Source: Slackia equolifaciens (GTDB lineage: Bacteria > Actinomycetota > Coriobacteriia > Coriobacteriales > Eggerthellaceae). Taken from it: a stretch of DNA of 64,000 nucleotides. Below, in pieces: positions 16,438-27,046 of the stretch. The translations under genes and the position numbers were made by a program. The notes beneath the pieces were generated by a model. That model was given only the letters and a program-made list of their open reading frames with translations. It was not told where the DNA came from and did not search any database. Position 1 is the stretch's first letter. Each line of letters starts with the position of its first letter. The stretch covers positions 1-64,000 of the forward strand of contig NZ_QIBX01000001.1 in NCBI RefSeq assembly GCF_003725995.1. The letters run 5' to 3'.

Positions 16438-16719
16438 CGGGCAGGCCCCGCCCTCACGGGCGGGGCCTCTTCCCTTTGCCACGACGAACCAGCGGCCCGC
16501 CTCCCACCACAGCGTCTTCGTCCGCGCGCCGATGAGCACCGTCCACCGTATGACGAGGTTGCCGGTGCGCCGGCTTCCGAACTCGCATCTGTTGACGACG
16601 CGGGCGATGGGCCGCCTTACGCTGGATTTCGACGAGCGGACGCAGCTACAAGGAAAAAGGATTTAAAATATATCTTGACAACAACGGTCAACTTCATCCG
16701 TAATTCGGAAAGGTTTCAT
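16438..16719. other. Spacer before the five-gene operon, possible gene remnant
   Basis: After the terminator (16443-16476) the minus strand reads a short open stretch (RCEFGSRRTGNLVIRWTVLI, then GARTKTLWWEAGRWFV) that looks protein-like but has no start; it may be the rest of a deleted gene. A -10-like TAAAAT at 16664-16669 and a TTGACA at 16675-16680 precede the operon, but neither forms a complete promoter with correct spacing. Confidence 0.4.
16443..16476 (+). terminator. Strong GC-rich terminator
   Basis: AGGCCCCGCCC-TCAC-GGGCGGGGCCT, an 11-bp perfect stem followed by CTTCCCTTT. Confidence 0.8.
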
Positions 16720-19700
16720 ATGGGTATTTTCGATTTCCTATTCGGTCCTTCACCGGAGCAGAGGGCTGCTCAAGAAGCGGAGCGGAAAAGACAGGAGGCG
16801 GAACGGAAAAAGCTGGAAGAGAAACGCGCCGCTGAAGCAAAAGCAGCTTGCTTTGAGCATTCCTGGGCAGCGCTGGAAAGAAAGTATGAGAACAAGGTTG
16901 CTATTACCGCCGCTGCTGAATCATCAACAAAACGCCGCGGCCACGAGCAGGAGCTAGTTTTCGATCTCGATGGAGTAACGGCCTACATGGCTATCTCGAA
17001 AATCGATCTCGGTTACGTCCCAGACATAAACGTTTATGTTGGGAAGCCCCTGACATTCCGAATCATTTCGATGTCGAAGTACGAGAAGAGCGTGCAGGTC
17101 TCGGCGTGCATAATCCTGCAAGAGAAGCGCCAAGAAGAAGAGCGAATCAGGCGCGAACAAGAGAGGAAACAGCGCGAAGAGGCGCAGGCCCGCTATCGCC
17201 GAGACCTCGTACGGCTTGCAAGCAAAGATTACCTTGAGGGGACAGTCCTATCGATTCAGGACCGAGGAATCACGGTCAGACTCAAAGATACCTGCGATGG
17301 CAAAGAAGTCCAGTGCTGGATTCACATCTCGAAGCTGGCTAACAAATTCGTGAGCCATCCCTCAGAGGTGGTCAAAGTTGGAGATGCAATCAAAGCATGC
17401 GCCTCGCTCAAGCCGTCTGGCGATGAGCTCGAGCTCTCGATTAGAGAGTTCGAAGAGAAGGAGGATGCAAGACGTAGGGAGGAAGTCTTCTCGAGGCTCG
17501 AGAAGGATGCGATTGTTTCGGGAACGGTGAAGAATATCCTCCCCAATGCCGTATTCGTCGACCTCGGGGGGGTCGATGCGCGCATACACGTATCGGAGCT
17601 TTCGAGCGGTTTCGTTAACAATCCAAATGAAATAGTCCGCGTGGGGGATTCCGTCGAAGCAGCAGTGCTTCGCGTAAACGAGGAAAACGGCCGAATCGAG
17701 CTCAGTATCAAGCGGTTGAGGCAGATGAGGCTGCAAGAATCGCGAGATGCTAAGGAGTACCAGAATGTCAACAACACTGGTCTATCTTACGAAGGGCCGC
17801 TTTGCCTGAGGCTGAACGAAAACAGGGATGGTATTGAAGAGAGGCTAAACTGCCTCGCCGAAAGCATGCGAAACCTGGAGCGGACGTTTCCCGACATCGT
17901 CGCAATTCCTTCCAGCAACAAGCTGGAGAAGATTCTTCGCAGCACCTTTCCAGATGGGATGAAGTCGCGGATATTCATCAGGAACCTTACCTTTGAGGGC
18001 GCAAGCGGCAACGATAACAAGGTGCTCGCGCTTCGTCCCGAGCTGACAGCAGGCTGCTATCTCTCCTCGATACTGAAGCCAGGATGCTCGCTGATCTTCA
18101 AGGGTCGCGTAAGAGGCAAAGAGTTCGTCGTAGACAGCATCTACGACACCATGGATACCGAGCAGCTGGAATACGAGGCCTCCTGCGTGGCGACCGTATT
18201 CAGGGATCCAAAGAACGTTGGGGCCAACAATTTCCTGTATGATGCGCTCGAGGAGACGGCCTCGATTACGAAGCACACCTCCGCAAGGCTGGACGAATGG
18301 GAGGAGTACCTCCGCTGGAAGAAGAGTTTAGCCGAACAGCAAATCGCGGGGTGCAAGTACTACGACGTGTCGTACGACGAGGGTAGGGGCTACCTCGTCT
18401 TCGAACTTGTCTCTGAAAGCAAAGAGGCGTTCCAAGCATTTCGGAAGCACCTGAGGTCGCGCGACATTCTCGTCTTCGGAGATAGCTATTCGACAGAAAA
18501 ATGGTTCTTCGAATTCAATGAGAACGACGGCAGGCGCGGGAGAAGGGCAAGGGGGGTCCCGCTCGGCAGATTCGAAGGAGTCCTGGCGCAAGGCTACCTC
18601 GACGATCTTCCGAATGTCTACGCTGTGCCGCTCTCCGCGGAGGACGAGGCGAGCATCAGGGGCACGTTCGACGTCCCCTATATGGCACGAGTAGCCTACT
18701 CGCTGAACGACGACGACGCTGACGAGGTCGCAGAGCTAGACGCCGAGCCGAAGGAAGAGGCTCGGTACATAATCGAAAATCTATTAAGCAAGTACCATAA
18801 CCAGGGATTTCTCGCGCTCTCAGCTGCCGGCCAATTTGCGCTCATCAACCGGTTCGCCAAGGCAATCGAAGGCCTGCGCAACGATCAATCAAAATCCCCA
18901 AACCTTGCTCTTTGGCTCTTCGACGCCACTCGCGCTCGTTTGCCGAAGCGTGGATTCTCTACAGAAGTCGACGAATGGCTAAACCCCGGTATTGCGAGCA
19001 ACCCAAATCAGAAAGCCGCCGTTCAGAAGATGCTCGACGCGCCCGACCTGTGCCTCGTCCAAGGCCCTCCCGGTACGGGCAAAACCACGGTCATCGCAGA
19101 AGCGATATACCAGCTGGCGAAAAGGGGAAACCGAGTTCTGATCGCTTCGCAATCGAACGACGCTGTCGACAACGCCCTTGACCGCCTTGCCGAGAATCCG
19201 CAAATCAGGGCGATACGCCTAGGACAGAAAAGCAGAAGGAAGTCCCATCTCGACGGTACACCACCCCATAAATACTCGGAGGACGAGGCTCTCCGTTCCT
19301 ACTACTCCTCGCTGTCCTCATCCCTCTCAAGCGCTTGGCTTGACAGCTGGGATTCCCTTGATGCGAAAGCCGTCGAGTTCGAGACCGACATAAGGGACGC
19401 GACGTACTACAGGGAAGACCTGGCAACCCTCAGGCAGAGAAGAAGCGCCCTCGCAGAGAGGCTCGTTGAACTGAGGGAGGATGCGCGCAGATACGAAGCA
19501 CAACTTGAGGAAGCCCAAGAAGCAAGGGACGCCATCGTTCAGGAGCATCGCCAAGCGAGCCAGTTCGCAGAATTGGCGTCACATCCGGACTTGGGGAACC
19601 TCTATCTGTCGGAGCGCCAGCTCGAATCTTCGATGCCCGTTCTTGCCAGCTGCCTCAACGGCGCCGTCAAATCGGGGTTGCTGGTCGTGCCCTCCATCAT

Positions 19701-21645
19701 TAGCCCCTCGACACAAAGCAGCAGGGCCCTTAACGGGTTTATCGAGATAGCGTTCTCATCTGCCGCGGTCATTCGAGACGTGCCCAACAAGCTCCGATCC
19801 TCTTCAAGCACGCAGACCGATGGCGAGGTTCAGGTCCTGGAGAGAAAGCTGAAAGACGTTACGGCCAGGATGACGGAGGCCATCGACGATGACGACGAAG
19901 ACGCCGTGGCAAAGTGGCGAAATGAGCGCAAGGCAATCAAACTTGAGCTAGACAAGCGAAAAAGCGGCGGCAACGCAGTCAGCCTCGATGCGAGGGAGAA
20001 ATCCCTGCTGGACGAGAGGCTGCTGGCGAGCATTGAGGGTGGTGATGGCGAAGAGGTTGCTTCGTCCATCGAGTCGTTCCTTCGCGGGTGGGACGAAGCG
20101 GTCGGGCAGGTTCGCTCGATTTTGGAAAAAGGTTTTGAGGAGGGGAAGTCGGACGATTCCCAGACGATTCTCGAGCAGATTAAGTCGACCAAGGGGCTCA
20201 TCGAAAGCACCGAGGATAAAATCAAAGCCTGCGAAGAGGAGATCTCGCAAAAGTCCCGAACCCTTGTATCGCTTTCGGAGAAATACGGCACTTCGACCGC
20301 GGACGCTGACGCCATCGTCGACGAACTAAGGACCCAACGGGAGGCGCACCAAGCTAGGCTTGACGCGCAGAGCGCGATGAGGAGCATCTGGGAGCCCGTC
20401 ATCAGAGGGTTTCGCGACCGGCTCGACAACAGCGAAACCGCGGACTACGACAACGACTATTTTAAGAGGGTCTACATCAACGCCTGCAATGTCGTCGGCA
20501 TCTCCTGCACTGACAACATGAGGAACCTGGACGAGGCCGGATTCGACGCGTTCGACGTGGTCATCGTCGACGAAGTGAGCAAAGCGACCCCGCCCGAGCT
20601 GTTAATCCCTCTCATGAAGGCTCGGAAGGCGATTCTGGTTGGTGACCACCGGCAGCTGCCACCGATGTTCGACGAGCACGAGAAATCGTACTCGGAGCTC
20701 ATCAGCGACCCCGAGTCCATCCCAGAAGACGTCAGAGACCTCATGACGGGCGAAAACTTCGCTCGCTTCCGGAGCATGGTGACCTCATCGTTGTTCAAGG
20801 AGTTTTTCGAGGCAGCCGACGAGAGCATCAAGCACTCACTTCTCGTCCAATACCGCATGCACACTGACATCATGGATATCATCAACCGGTTCTACGACGG
20901 CCGCCTTCAGGCTGGGCTGAGCGCGGAGCAGGATAATAGGCTCAAATCCCACGGGCTCGCGTTCAGGGGGATCGACGGGGGATCGTTCATCACAAAGGAC
21001 AGCCATGCGTATTGGATCGACTCGTCTTCGCTGCCGGACGGCACCCCGATCTATGAGAGCTTCCTGGGCCGCAGCACCTCGGCATGCAACTACCTCGAGA
21101 TAGCGGCGATCATCGAGCTTCTCAAGCGGATGGCGGAAGAGTACAAGAGGGCTGGCTACGGCAAGGGCAAGAGGAAGAGCATCGGCGTAATCAGTTTCTA
21201 CCAATCACAGGTGAACGAGTTGCGCAGGAGGTTCAAGGCGGCTAAGAAGGCGTTCGACTTCTCGGCAATCGACGTTGACATCAATACCGTCGATCGCTTC
21301 CAGGGCAAGGAGAAGAACATCATCATCGCGAGCCTTGTCAGGAACAATGCGCGCACCAGGGCAAGCAAGCACGTCGTAGCATTCGAAAGAATCAACGTCG
21401 CGTTCTCCCGGGCCCAGGAAATGCTAGTCATCGTCGGCGCCAAGCACATGTACGAAGGGCTAAAGGTCGAGCTTCCGAACATGGACACCGGCGAGATTCG
21501 CAAGGTTCCCGTGTACAGGTACATCCTCGAGGACCTTTTGAGCAAGGGATGCGTGAGAAGCACGAGCCAGCTGATCGGAGACGAGACGGCGCGACAGGTG
21601 CTCGCAGATTATGAGAGGAACAAGGTGAAGAATGAAGCTCGCTGA
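16720..21645 (+). CDS. Giant SF1 helicase with two S1 domains (operon gene 1)
   Basis: 1641 residues. Order of parts: charged coiled coil (about 10-50), a small beta domain, a second coiled coil (about 135-160), two S1 RNA-binding domains (about 168-245 and 262-330, with WIHISKL and RIHVSEL), a 400-residue middle, then an Upf1/Dna2-type superfamily 1 helicase core: Walker A GPPGTGKTT near 782, motif Ia ASQSNDAVDN, a long coiled-coil insert (about 880-1190), motif II VDEVSK near 1281, motif III VGDHRQLPP, QYRM motif, TVDRFQGKEK and NVAFSRAQE near 1555. It should unwind RNA or DNA-RNA structures. The ATG at 16720 with GGAAAGG upstream is preferred. It overlaps the PIN gene by 14 bases. GC is moderate, unlike the block at 12-14.9 kb. 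Confidence 0.85.
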   Translation: MGIFDFLFGPSPEQRAAQEAERKRQEAERKKLEEKRAAEAKAACFEHSWAALERKYENKVAITAAAESSTKRRGHEQELVFDLDGVTAYMAISKIDLGYVPDINVYVGKPLTFRIISMSKYEKSVQVSACIILQEKRQEEERIRREQERKQREEAQARYRRDLVRLASKDYLEGTVLSIQDRGITVRLKDTCDGKEVQCWIHISKLANKFVSHPSEVVKVGDAIKACASLKPSGDELELSIREFEEKEDARRREEVFSRLEKDAIVSGTVKNILPNAVFVDLGGVDARIHVSELSSGFVNNPNEIVRVGDSVEAAVLRVNEENGRIELSIKRLRQMRLQESRDAKEYQNVNNTGLSYEGPLCLRLNENRDGIEERLNCLAESMRNLERTFPDIVAIPSSNKLEKILRSTFPDGMKSRIFIRNLTFEGASGNDNKVLALRPELTAGCYLSSILKPGCSLIFKGRVRGKEFVVDSIYDTMDTEQLEYEASCVATVFRDPKNVGANNFLYDALEETASITKHTSARLDEWEEYLRWKKSLAEQQIAGCKYYDVSYDEGRGYLVFELVSESKEAFQAFRKHLRSRDILVFGDSYSTEKWFFEFNENDGRRGRRARGVPLGRFEGVLAQGYLDDLPNVYAVPLSAEDEASIRGTFDVPYMARVAYSLNDDDADEVAELDAEPKEEARYIIENLLSKYHNQGFLALSAAGQFALINRFAKAIEGLRNDQSKSPNLALWLFDATRARLPKRGFSTEVDEWLNPGIASNPNQKAAVQKMLDAPDLCLVQGPPGTGKTTVIAEAIYQLAKRGNRVLIASQSNDAVDNALDRLAENPQIRAIRLGQKSRRKSHLDGTPPHKYSEDEALRSYYSSLSSSLSSAWLDSWDSLDAKAVEFETDIRDATYYREDLATLRQRRSALAERLVELREDARRYEAQLEEAQEARDAIVQEHRQASQFAELASHPDLGNLYLSERQLESSMPVLASCLNGAVKSGLLVVPSIISPSTQSSRALNGFIEIAFSSAAVIRDVPNKLRSSSSTQTDGEVQVLERKLKDVTARMTEAIDDDDEDAVAKWRNERKAIKLELDKRKSGGNAVSLDAREKSLLDERLLASIEGGDGEEVASSIESFLRGWDEAVGQVRSILEKGFEEGKSDDSQTILEQIKSTKGLIESTEDKIKACEEEISQKSRTLVSLSEKYGTSTADADAIVDELRTQREAHQARLDAQSAMRSIWEPVIRGFRDRLDNSETADYDNDYFKRVYINACNVVGISCTDNMRNLDEAGFDAFDVVIVDEVSKATPPELLIPLMKARKAILVGDHRQLPPMFDEHEKSYSELISDPESIPEDVRDLMTGENFARFRSMVTSSLFKEFFEAADESIKHSLLVQYRMHTDIMDIINRFYDGRLQAGLSAEQDNRLKSHGLAFRGIDGGSFITKDSHAYWIDSSSLPDGTPIYESFLGRSTSACNYLEIAAIIELLKRMAEEYKRAGYGKGKRKSIGVISFYQSQVNELRRRFKAAKKAFDFSAIDVDINTVDRFQGKEKNIIIASLVRNNARTRASKHVVAFERINVAFSRAQEMLVIVGAKHMYEGLKVELPNMDTGEIRKVPVYRYILEDLLSKGCVRSTSQLIGDETARQVLADYERNKVKNEAR

Positions 21646-24064
21646 CGTAAAGCTCTCCTTCCCCCGCGTCGCCTACGACGTCACGGTCTCGCATTACGCT
21701 CCCAGGCAGGCTACGGCAGTCGAGTGGGTAATCCTCGAAGCAATCCAGGCATCCACGCTTGACCCCAGCTTCCGGGACGCCCCCTTTGCCGCGGTCTTTG
21801 AGGACATCCTTTCGATCAAAGATGCTGATAGGCTAATAAAGCCCGTTATATTCGACTTGGTCGGAAGCGGCATGTTGGTAGTCGAAGGACTGTCCGACGA
21901 AGCTCCCTTGGGCAAGATGCCGATGAGCCAATTCAGGCTCACGGAGAGGGGCCAGAAGCTGCGCAAGGACGGAATCCTCCCGGCGCGCACAATGGAGGAC
22001 GTCGTCCATGTTCACTACGACGTCTTTAAGGAGGCCTGCGAGGAGGGCCGGGAAAGACACCTTTCCCCTGAGGCGACTGGCATCAAGGTCGTCGAAGCGG
22101 AATCTGCCGATGACGTAGTCTTTCCCTCGGCGGCCATCATTGGCTACTTGGAGTCGTCGCGCGGCCGCTCGAACAACCCGTGGCTCACCAAGGAAACGCA
22201 TATCCAAGACCTGACGGCATCAGGGGGCAAGCTGTTATGGAAAAACATCACTTGCCCCTTCGAGGTCGGCAAGGACCTGATTTGCCACCTTAACGGAATG
22301 GGGGGCACGCCTCTGTCTGCGAAGGTCTTCGAGCAACTGGATTTCCAGTTCACCGAAGGTCTCCAAAGTACGGTCGTAACGGATCCTGATGCTGAGCTCA
22401 ACTGGCTTGACAACCCGAAAAATATCGCGCCCCACGTAAGGGAGCTCTTGGCATCTAGCAATATAGGAGTGATTAGGGCCGACTGCTTCGACGAACTGGT
22501 CAGCATCATCGACAAGGATGCGCTTCGAGGAAAAGTCCTCTGCATACCATCCTCGGGAGGCTTTTCGGCAAGGCTCGAAAACGGAGTCCTTCTCATAGAG
22601 GTCCAAGAAGACATGCTCTCCGAAGGAGCCATCTCCTCGTTCCCGAAGGAAACGCTGCACATCGAGAACTACGAGCTGCGCGCCGGGGACGCAACGCGCG
22701 GCGCAACGCTTCTTTCATCCGCTCCGTCAACGCAGGGGGAGCTGGGGTCAATATGCAAAGAGATCGCCACCGGGCATTCGGGAGACTCGCTGCTCGCCGC
22801 CCTGCCCCTCCTCGTCCTTGGCGAAGAAGGCCTATTCCAGCAGATAGCTCTTGACGCGCTTGCAAATATGAAGGGCCTAGCCCAGAAGAGCGCGGCAATT
22901 GAAGGCGTAAACCACGCGGCGAAGACCTTTCTCGGAAGCGAATGCATATCCGTCGAAGTCGCTCGGGCTGCGCTCGCCGAAGAGCTCGCTCACGTGTTCT
23001 CGGGATGCACATTTGATGACATCGCGGAGAGGATGGCGGAAGTCGAAAGCGATTGCTCACCAGAAGAAGACGACATAATCCTAAATGAAGCGGTTGCAGC
23101 CGGCCTCCGCTCCCTTCCGGAGCCGTCAGGCGTCACCCAGATCTGGAAGCTCTGGGCGTCGCTCGACGAGCGGGGCATAGATGTTTCCTCCCTTGGTGAC
23201 GATATCGTCGCCTCCCTTTACAGCGATCGCTGCCTGAACGAAATCATGTCAGCCTTCGACTCCGCTGACCTCTATTCGCTCAAAGCTTGGACTGTCATCG
23301 AGCGCTCGATGCTCCAGCTGAGACGGTCTTGCGACGGCGTTTCCGCGCTGCTTTCCGATGCCGACGTGTACAAACCGCTCACTGAGGAGGATGCGAGACT
23401 GCTCTGCATAGCGAACAAGGGCTCTCTCGTGCAAGTGTACGCCGAACTCAAATCGTGGCAGCAAAACCTGGATAACCTGAGCGTCGCGGGGATCGACCTC
23501 GAGAAGGCCGAACGTTCGGACTCCCCCTTTGCGAAAGCGTCGATATCGATGAAGAGCGTCGCGGAGGGCATAAGGCCGTTCTACGACGAGAGCTCGCTCC
23601 AATATGCTGCGGTTTATGTCGTAGACACCTGCGCACTGATGAATTCGCCAGAGCTCGTGGAAACTTTCGAGGACAACAAGGCACTGCTTATTGTGCCGAA
23701 AGTTGTTCTCGATGAACTTGATGGGCTCAAGTCCTCCGAAGATGGCGAGAGGGCCCTGAAAGCCCGCGATGCCATTAGGGCTATAGACAATCACAGGGCA
23801 TTCGATTGGCTCAATTTGAGGGAAAACAGCCATCCTGAGCTGCTGTCCGATGATTGCGATAAGGACAGGAACGATAGCAAGGTCCTCTCGGTTGCCGTCA
23901 GATACTTTTTCAAGAAGCCCGTCCTGATAACCGACGACTCCAACCTCCGGAACCTGGCAGAAGCGAATGCGGTCGAGTCGACCGGTTCGGGAGATTTCCT
24001 CAAGGCTAGGAAAGAATCGCGGATAAAGAAGAAGCGAGCAAAGAAAAAAGGCGGGAAGAGATAG
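21632..24064 (+). CDS. PIN-domain nuclease with large N-terminal region (operon gene 2)
   Basis: 810 residues. The last 150 are a PIN domain of the PhoH/Smg6 type: first acidic residue in YVVDTCALM near 664, VPKVVLDELDGLK, the DRNDSKVL acidic site and VLITDDSNLRNLA, ending in a lysine-rich tail KKKRAKKKGGKR suited to nucleic-acid binding. All acidic ligands expected for the metal site are present. The first 650 residues are unfamiliar; residues about 90-120 (MSQFRLTERGQKLRKDG) suggest a winged helix. Predicted to be an endoribonuclease. It overlaps the helicase gene and is followed after seven bases by the next gene, so the two are made together. Confidence 0.8.
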   Translation: MKLADVKLSFPRVAYDVTVSHYAPRQATAVEWVILEAIQASTLDPSFRDAPFAAVFEDILSIKDADRLIKPVIFDLVGSGMLVVEGLSDEAPLGKMPMSQFRLTERGQKLRKDGILPARTMEDVVHVHYDVFKEACEEGRERHLSPEATGIKVVEAESADDVVFPSAAIIGYLESSRGRSNNPWLTKETHIQDLTASGGKLLWKNITCPFEVGKDLICHLNGMGGTPLSAKVFEQLDFQFTEGLQSTVVTDPDAELNWLDNPKNIAPHVRELLASSNIGVIRADCFDELVSIIDKDALRGKVLCIPSSGGFSARLENGVLLIEVQEDMLSEGAISSFPKETLHIENYELRAGDATRGATLLSSAPSTQGELGSICKEIATGHSGDSLLAALPLLVLGEEGLFQQIALDALANMKGLAQKSAAIEGVNHAAKTFLGSECISVEVARAALAEELAHVFSGCTFDDIAERMAEVESDCSPEEDDIILNEAVAAGLRSLPEPSGVTQIWKLWASLDERGIDVSSLGDDIVASLYSDRCLNEIMSAFDSADLYSLKAWTVIERSMLQLRRSCDGVSALLSDADVYKPLTEEDARLLCIANKGSLVQVYAELKSWQQNLDNLSVAGIDLEKAERSDSPFAKASISMKSVAEGIRPFYDESSLQYAAVYVVDTCALMNSPELVETFEDNKALLIVPKVVLDELDGLKSSEDGERALKARDAIRAIDNHRAFDWLNLRENSHPELLSDDCDKDRNDSKVLSVAVRYFFKKPVLITDDSNLRNLAEANAVESTGSGDFLKARKESRIKKKRAKKKGGKR

Positions 24065-24071
24065 GAGTGCC

Positions 24072-25202
24072 ATGAGCAGGTCTTACAGCGCAAGGTACGA
24101 GCTCGAGCGTAGGGCAAGGGCAGAGCTAGAGAAGAAAAGGGCGGCCGAGTTCGCCGAGAATCTCTACAGTAGGTATCAATCACAGCTCGAGACGATGACC
24201 CGAAAAGGATACGAGGCATACATCCCCGATGAGCTCGGTCGCCTGTCGTTCGACCTCGATTCCGTCCGCACCATGCTAGCGGCTGACAGGGCGATTGAGG
24301 CGCGGGATTTAACGAGGCATATCGGCGCCTACATAGGGTCGATTGACGTGATAGCAAACGCGGCAATTGCTCGATACGAGCGCACTGAGAGAATGCGAAG
24401 CGAGCAAGAGCGCGTCCGGAAGATGAGGCGCGGCTCGTCGTTGATGGATGTGTATTACGAATTGGTCGGGGCGATTGACGATCCCGTCGTCATCAACCTC
24501 GCTCTCCCTGATCTCGAAAGAATCCAGCATGAAATCGAAGGGGGCATGGCATCCGAGGCGTCAATAAGGCAGTCTATCGCAAGCGTCATTTCGAAAGCGG
24601 AAGCGGATTCTGAGCAATTCAAGAGAGAAGAGGAAGAGAGGCGCCGCAAGGCCTGCCTGAGCAGCCAGCTGGAAGATGCCGCCGCGCTCATCGAAGGAAA
24701 GCGCTTCGCAAGCAAGGAAACGACCGAGGGGTTTGCCGACAGGATCGCAGCATTGAAGCGGATGCTCGCAACCGGTGATATCCAGGACGGCTCCCTCGGG
24801 GAGGAAATAGGGCAGCTGGGGCAGCAGATCGAGGACGCCGTAATCGAGGAGGAGGTTAGGCGCGAGGCTGTTAAGGCAATTTACCAGCAGCTTAGGAGTC
24901 AGGAATTCACCGTCGAGGCGCCCCGGAGGTTTGTTACAGAGGGCTCCGACTACGTTCGGATCGTCGCCCGCCGTCCGTCTGGCAGACGGGTCGTATGTGA
25001 GGTCGATAGCCACGGTGCGCTCAAGTACAGGTTCGACAAGTACGAGGGAATGACGTGCCTGAAGGACATCGAGATATTCAACGTCGATCTGGAGCGAGTC
25101 TATTCGCTCAAGCTGTCTGAGGAGCGCGTGCTGTGGAGTAACCCCGACAGATTGGCCAAGGATGCATACGATGCCGCAAGCGAGGACAGGAGGACGCTGT
25201 AA
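24072..25202 (+). CDS. Coiled-coil protein of unknown function (operon gene 3)
   Basis: 376 residues. Two coiled-coil stretches (about 5-40 and 175-200, with EEEERRRK), a helical middle and a C-terminal alpha/beta part from about 275 (FVTEGSDYVRIVARRPSGRR). Charged and soluble, no catalytic motif seen, probably a scaffold or adaptor between the helicase/nuclease pair and the ATPase. It starts seven bases after the PIN stop with GATAGGAGTGCC as ribosome site, and its stop overlaps the next start in TAATG. I do not recognise a family. Confidence 0.75.
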   Translation: MSRSYSARYELERRARAELEKKRAAEFAENLYSRYQSQLETMTRKGYEAYIPDELGRLSFDLDSVRTMLAADRAIEARDLTRHIGAYIGSIDVIANAAIARYERTERMRSEQERVRKMRRGSSLMDVYYELVGAIDDPVVINLALPDLERIQHEIEGGMASEASIRQSIASVISKAEADSEQFKREEEERRRKACLSSQLEDAAALIEGKRFASKETTEGFADRIAALKRMLATGDIQDGSLGEEIGQLGQQIEDAVIEEEVRREAVKAIYQQLRSQEFTVEAPRRFVTEGSDYVRIVARRPSGRRVVCEVDSHGALKYRFDKYEGMTCLKDIEIFNVDLERVYSLKLSEERVLWSNPDRLAKDAYDAASEDRRTL

Positions 25203-27046
25203 TGGCCGTGAAAGAACTCAACGCTTGGCTTTTCAAGTTCGACAGGGAAATCGGCATAAGGTCTTCGGTCATTCTTTTTGGCAATACCAACGATATCGTC
25301 CTCAACAGAAAAGCGAATGGGAAGTATCAACCATTCCTCGACGTGGTTGCCGATGCGCTGCGGGATAAAGGGTATGAAACCCTGGTCAAGTGGGATCGCG
25401 TCGATGGCATCGACTACGCGTTCTCCGACGATATCCCAGAGGAAGCGTCTTGTTCGAGTCAGCCGGCAGGCGATGAGTACGACATGGGATTTGGAGACGA
25501 TGAGCTCTCCCGGTCGAACGGGTCCCGCCCGGATTACAAGAGCCCCGACGAGTTCTTCCCCTATCTGCTGCAAACCCTGGCGGACGGCGCAAAGAAAACG
25601 GCTTTCATCCTAGATTACTCGGACTACATCTTCGGGAATGCCAACTCGCTATCCGAGAAGGAGAGAAACTATCTTGCGACATTGGGGAAGTCGCTTCAAA
25701 ACGGACAATCATACAACATGCTCTCCTCGTCCTTCGAGGACATCGGCAACCTCGTGGTAATTGTCACCCATAACAATGCAACCATCCCGCCCGCGCTCTA
25801 TATCGGAAACCCTTTGGTAAGCACGATCAACATCCCCCTTCCCGGAAGAAGTGAAAGGGAGGCGTTCGTCCAAGCGAACAAAAGCAACCTTCTGGTCAAG
25901 GAGAACCTTTCCGCAGAGTCAGGCACCGCTTTTGATGATTTAATCGACGCCCTGGACGGGTACTCCTTGAAGGAAATCGCGCAAATCATGAAGCTGTCAC
26001 GCCAGGTTGGCGAGGTGATGTCCTTCGGCAAGCTGATCAACCTTTACAAGTACGGCGAGAAGGTCAGCCCCTGGGAGGAGCTGTCGCATGACAAGCTGGA
26101 GACCATAACCGAGCGCCTGGGGGAAAGGGTTAAGGGGCAAGATCAGGCCATTGCAAAAGTCAAGGACGTCATAATTCGCGCCTACACGGGCTTTTCCGGC
26201 TTACAGCACTCCGCGAAGCAGAAGAAGCCGAAGGGCACCCTGTTCTTCGTTGGCCCGACCGGCGTCGGGAAAACTGAGCTCGCGAAAGCCCTTGCCGAGT
26301 TCGTGTTCGGCGATGAGTCCGCCTGCATCCGCTTCGACATGTCCGAGTATAACCACGAGCACAGTGACCAACGGCTGGTCGGCGCACCTCCCGGATATGT
26401 GGGATACGAGGCGGGCGGTCAGCTCACCAACTCTATCAAGGAAAAGCCGTTCTGCGTCCTCCTTTTTGACGAAATCGAAAAAGCTCACGGTCGTATTCTC
26501 GACAAGTTCCTCCAAATACTAGAAGATGGCAGACTCACCGACGGCAAAGGCGAAACGGTCTACTTTTCCGAAGCAATCATTATCTTCACATCCAACATCG
26601 GTGCGGCGGATATCAGCGCTGACCTTAAACCTGCGGAGGCTAGACGTGAGTTCATTTCGGCGGTGAGAAGGCATTTTGTCGAAGAACTTGGGCGTCCTGA
26701 GCTTCTCAACAGGATTGGCGACAACATTGTCGCGTTCAACTTCATCGAAGACCCGGAAGTTTTTTCTAAGATTGCCAAGGGCAAGTTCAAGTCCGTTGAG
26801 GATTTTGTCAAAGAAAGATACGAAGCTACCCTCAAATTCGAGAACGAAAGAGAGGCATTCCTCGCCATCGCGAAGAAGGCAGGGAAGCAGAACGGTGGCC
26901 GCGGTCTACTGAACGTCATAGAGTCCGCAATCATCAACCCTCTCGCGGAGTTCATTTTCGAAAGAGATGGGATGCTCACGAACAGGACTATCGAAATCAA
27001 GTTGGAGAACGAAGATCACCTCCTTTTTGATTTGGAACTGAAATGA
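25202..27046 (+). CDS. Double AAA+ ATPase, degenerate first module and ClpB-D2-like second (operon gene 4)
   Basis: 614 residues. The first module (about 1-270) keeps a Walker B-like strand AFILDYSDYIFG and a sensor-1 stretch VVIVTHNNATIPPAL but has no Walker A (the place reads VILFGNTNDIV), so it is probably inactive. The second (about 310-610) is a complete Clp/HSP100 C-terminal ATPase: GPTGVGKTELAKA near 350, RFDMSEYNHEHS, pore loop GYVGYE, Walker B VLLFDEIEKAH near 420, sensor 1 IIFTSNIGA, arginine-finger region RPELLNRI. It should form a hexamer that remodels a protein partner. No IGL/IGF ClpP loop seen. Overlaps both neighbours. Confidence 0.88.
   Translation: MAVKELNAWLFKFDREIGIRSSVILFGNTNDIVLNRKANGKYQPFLDVVADALRDKGYETLVKWDRVDGIDYAFSDDIPEEASCSSQPAGDEYDMGFGDDELSRSNGSRPDYKSPDEFFPYLLQTLADGAKKTAFILDYSDYIFGNANSLSEKERNYLATLGKSLQNGQSYNMLSSSFEDIGNLVVIVTHNNATIPPALYIGNPLVSTINIPLPGRSEREAFVQANKSNLLVKENLSAESGTAFDDLIDALDGYSLKEIAQIMKLSRQVGEVMSFGKLINLYKYGEKVSPWEELSHDKLETITERLGERVKGQDQAIAKVKDVIIRAYTGFSGLQHSAKQKKPKGTLFFVGPTGVGKTELAKALAEFVFGDESACIRFDMSEYNHEHSDQRLVGAPPGYVGYEAGGQLTNSIKEKPFCVLLFDEIEKAHGRILDKFLQILEDGRLTDGKGETVYFSEAIIIFTSNIGAADISADLKPAEARREFISAVRRHFVEELGRPELLNRIGDNIVAFNFIEDPEVFSKIAKGKFKSVEDFVKERYEATLKFENEREAFLAIAKKAGKQNGGRGLLNVIESAIINPLAEFIFERDGMLTNRTIEIKLENEDHLLFDLELK

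Noticed and set aside
16675-16706. Consensus promoter TTGACA for the operon
   Set aside because: The nearest -10-like hexamer is 19-20 bases away and would start transcription inside the ribosome site.
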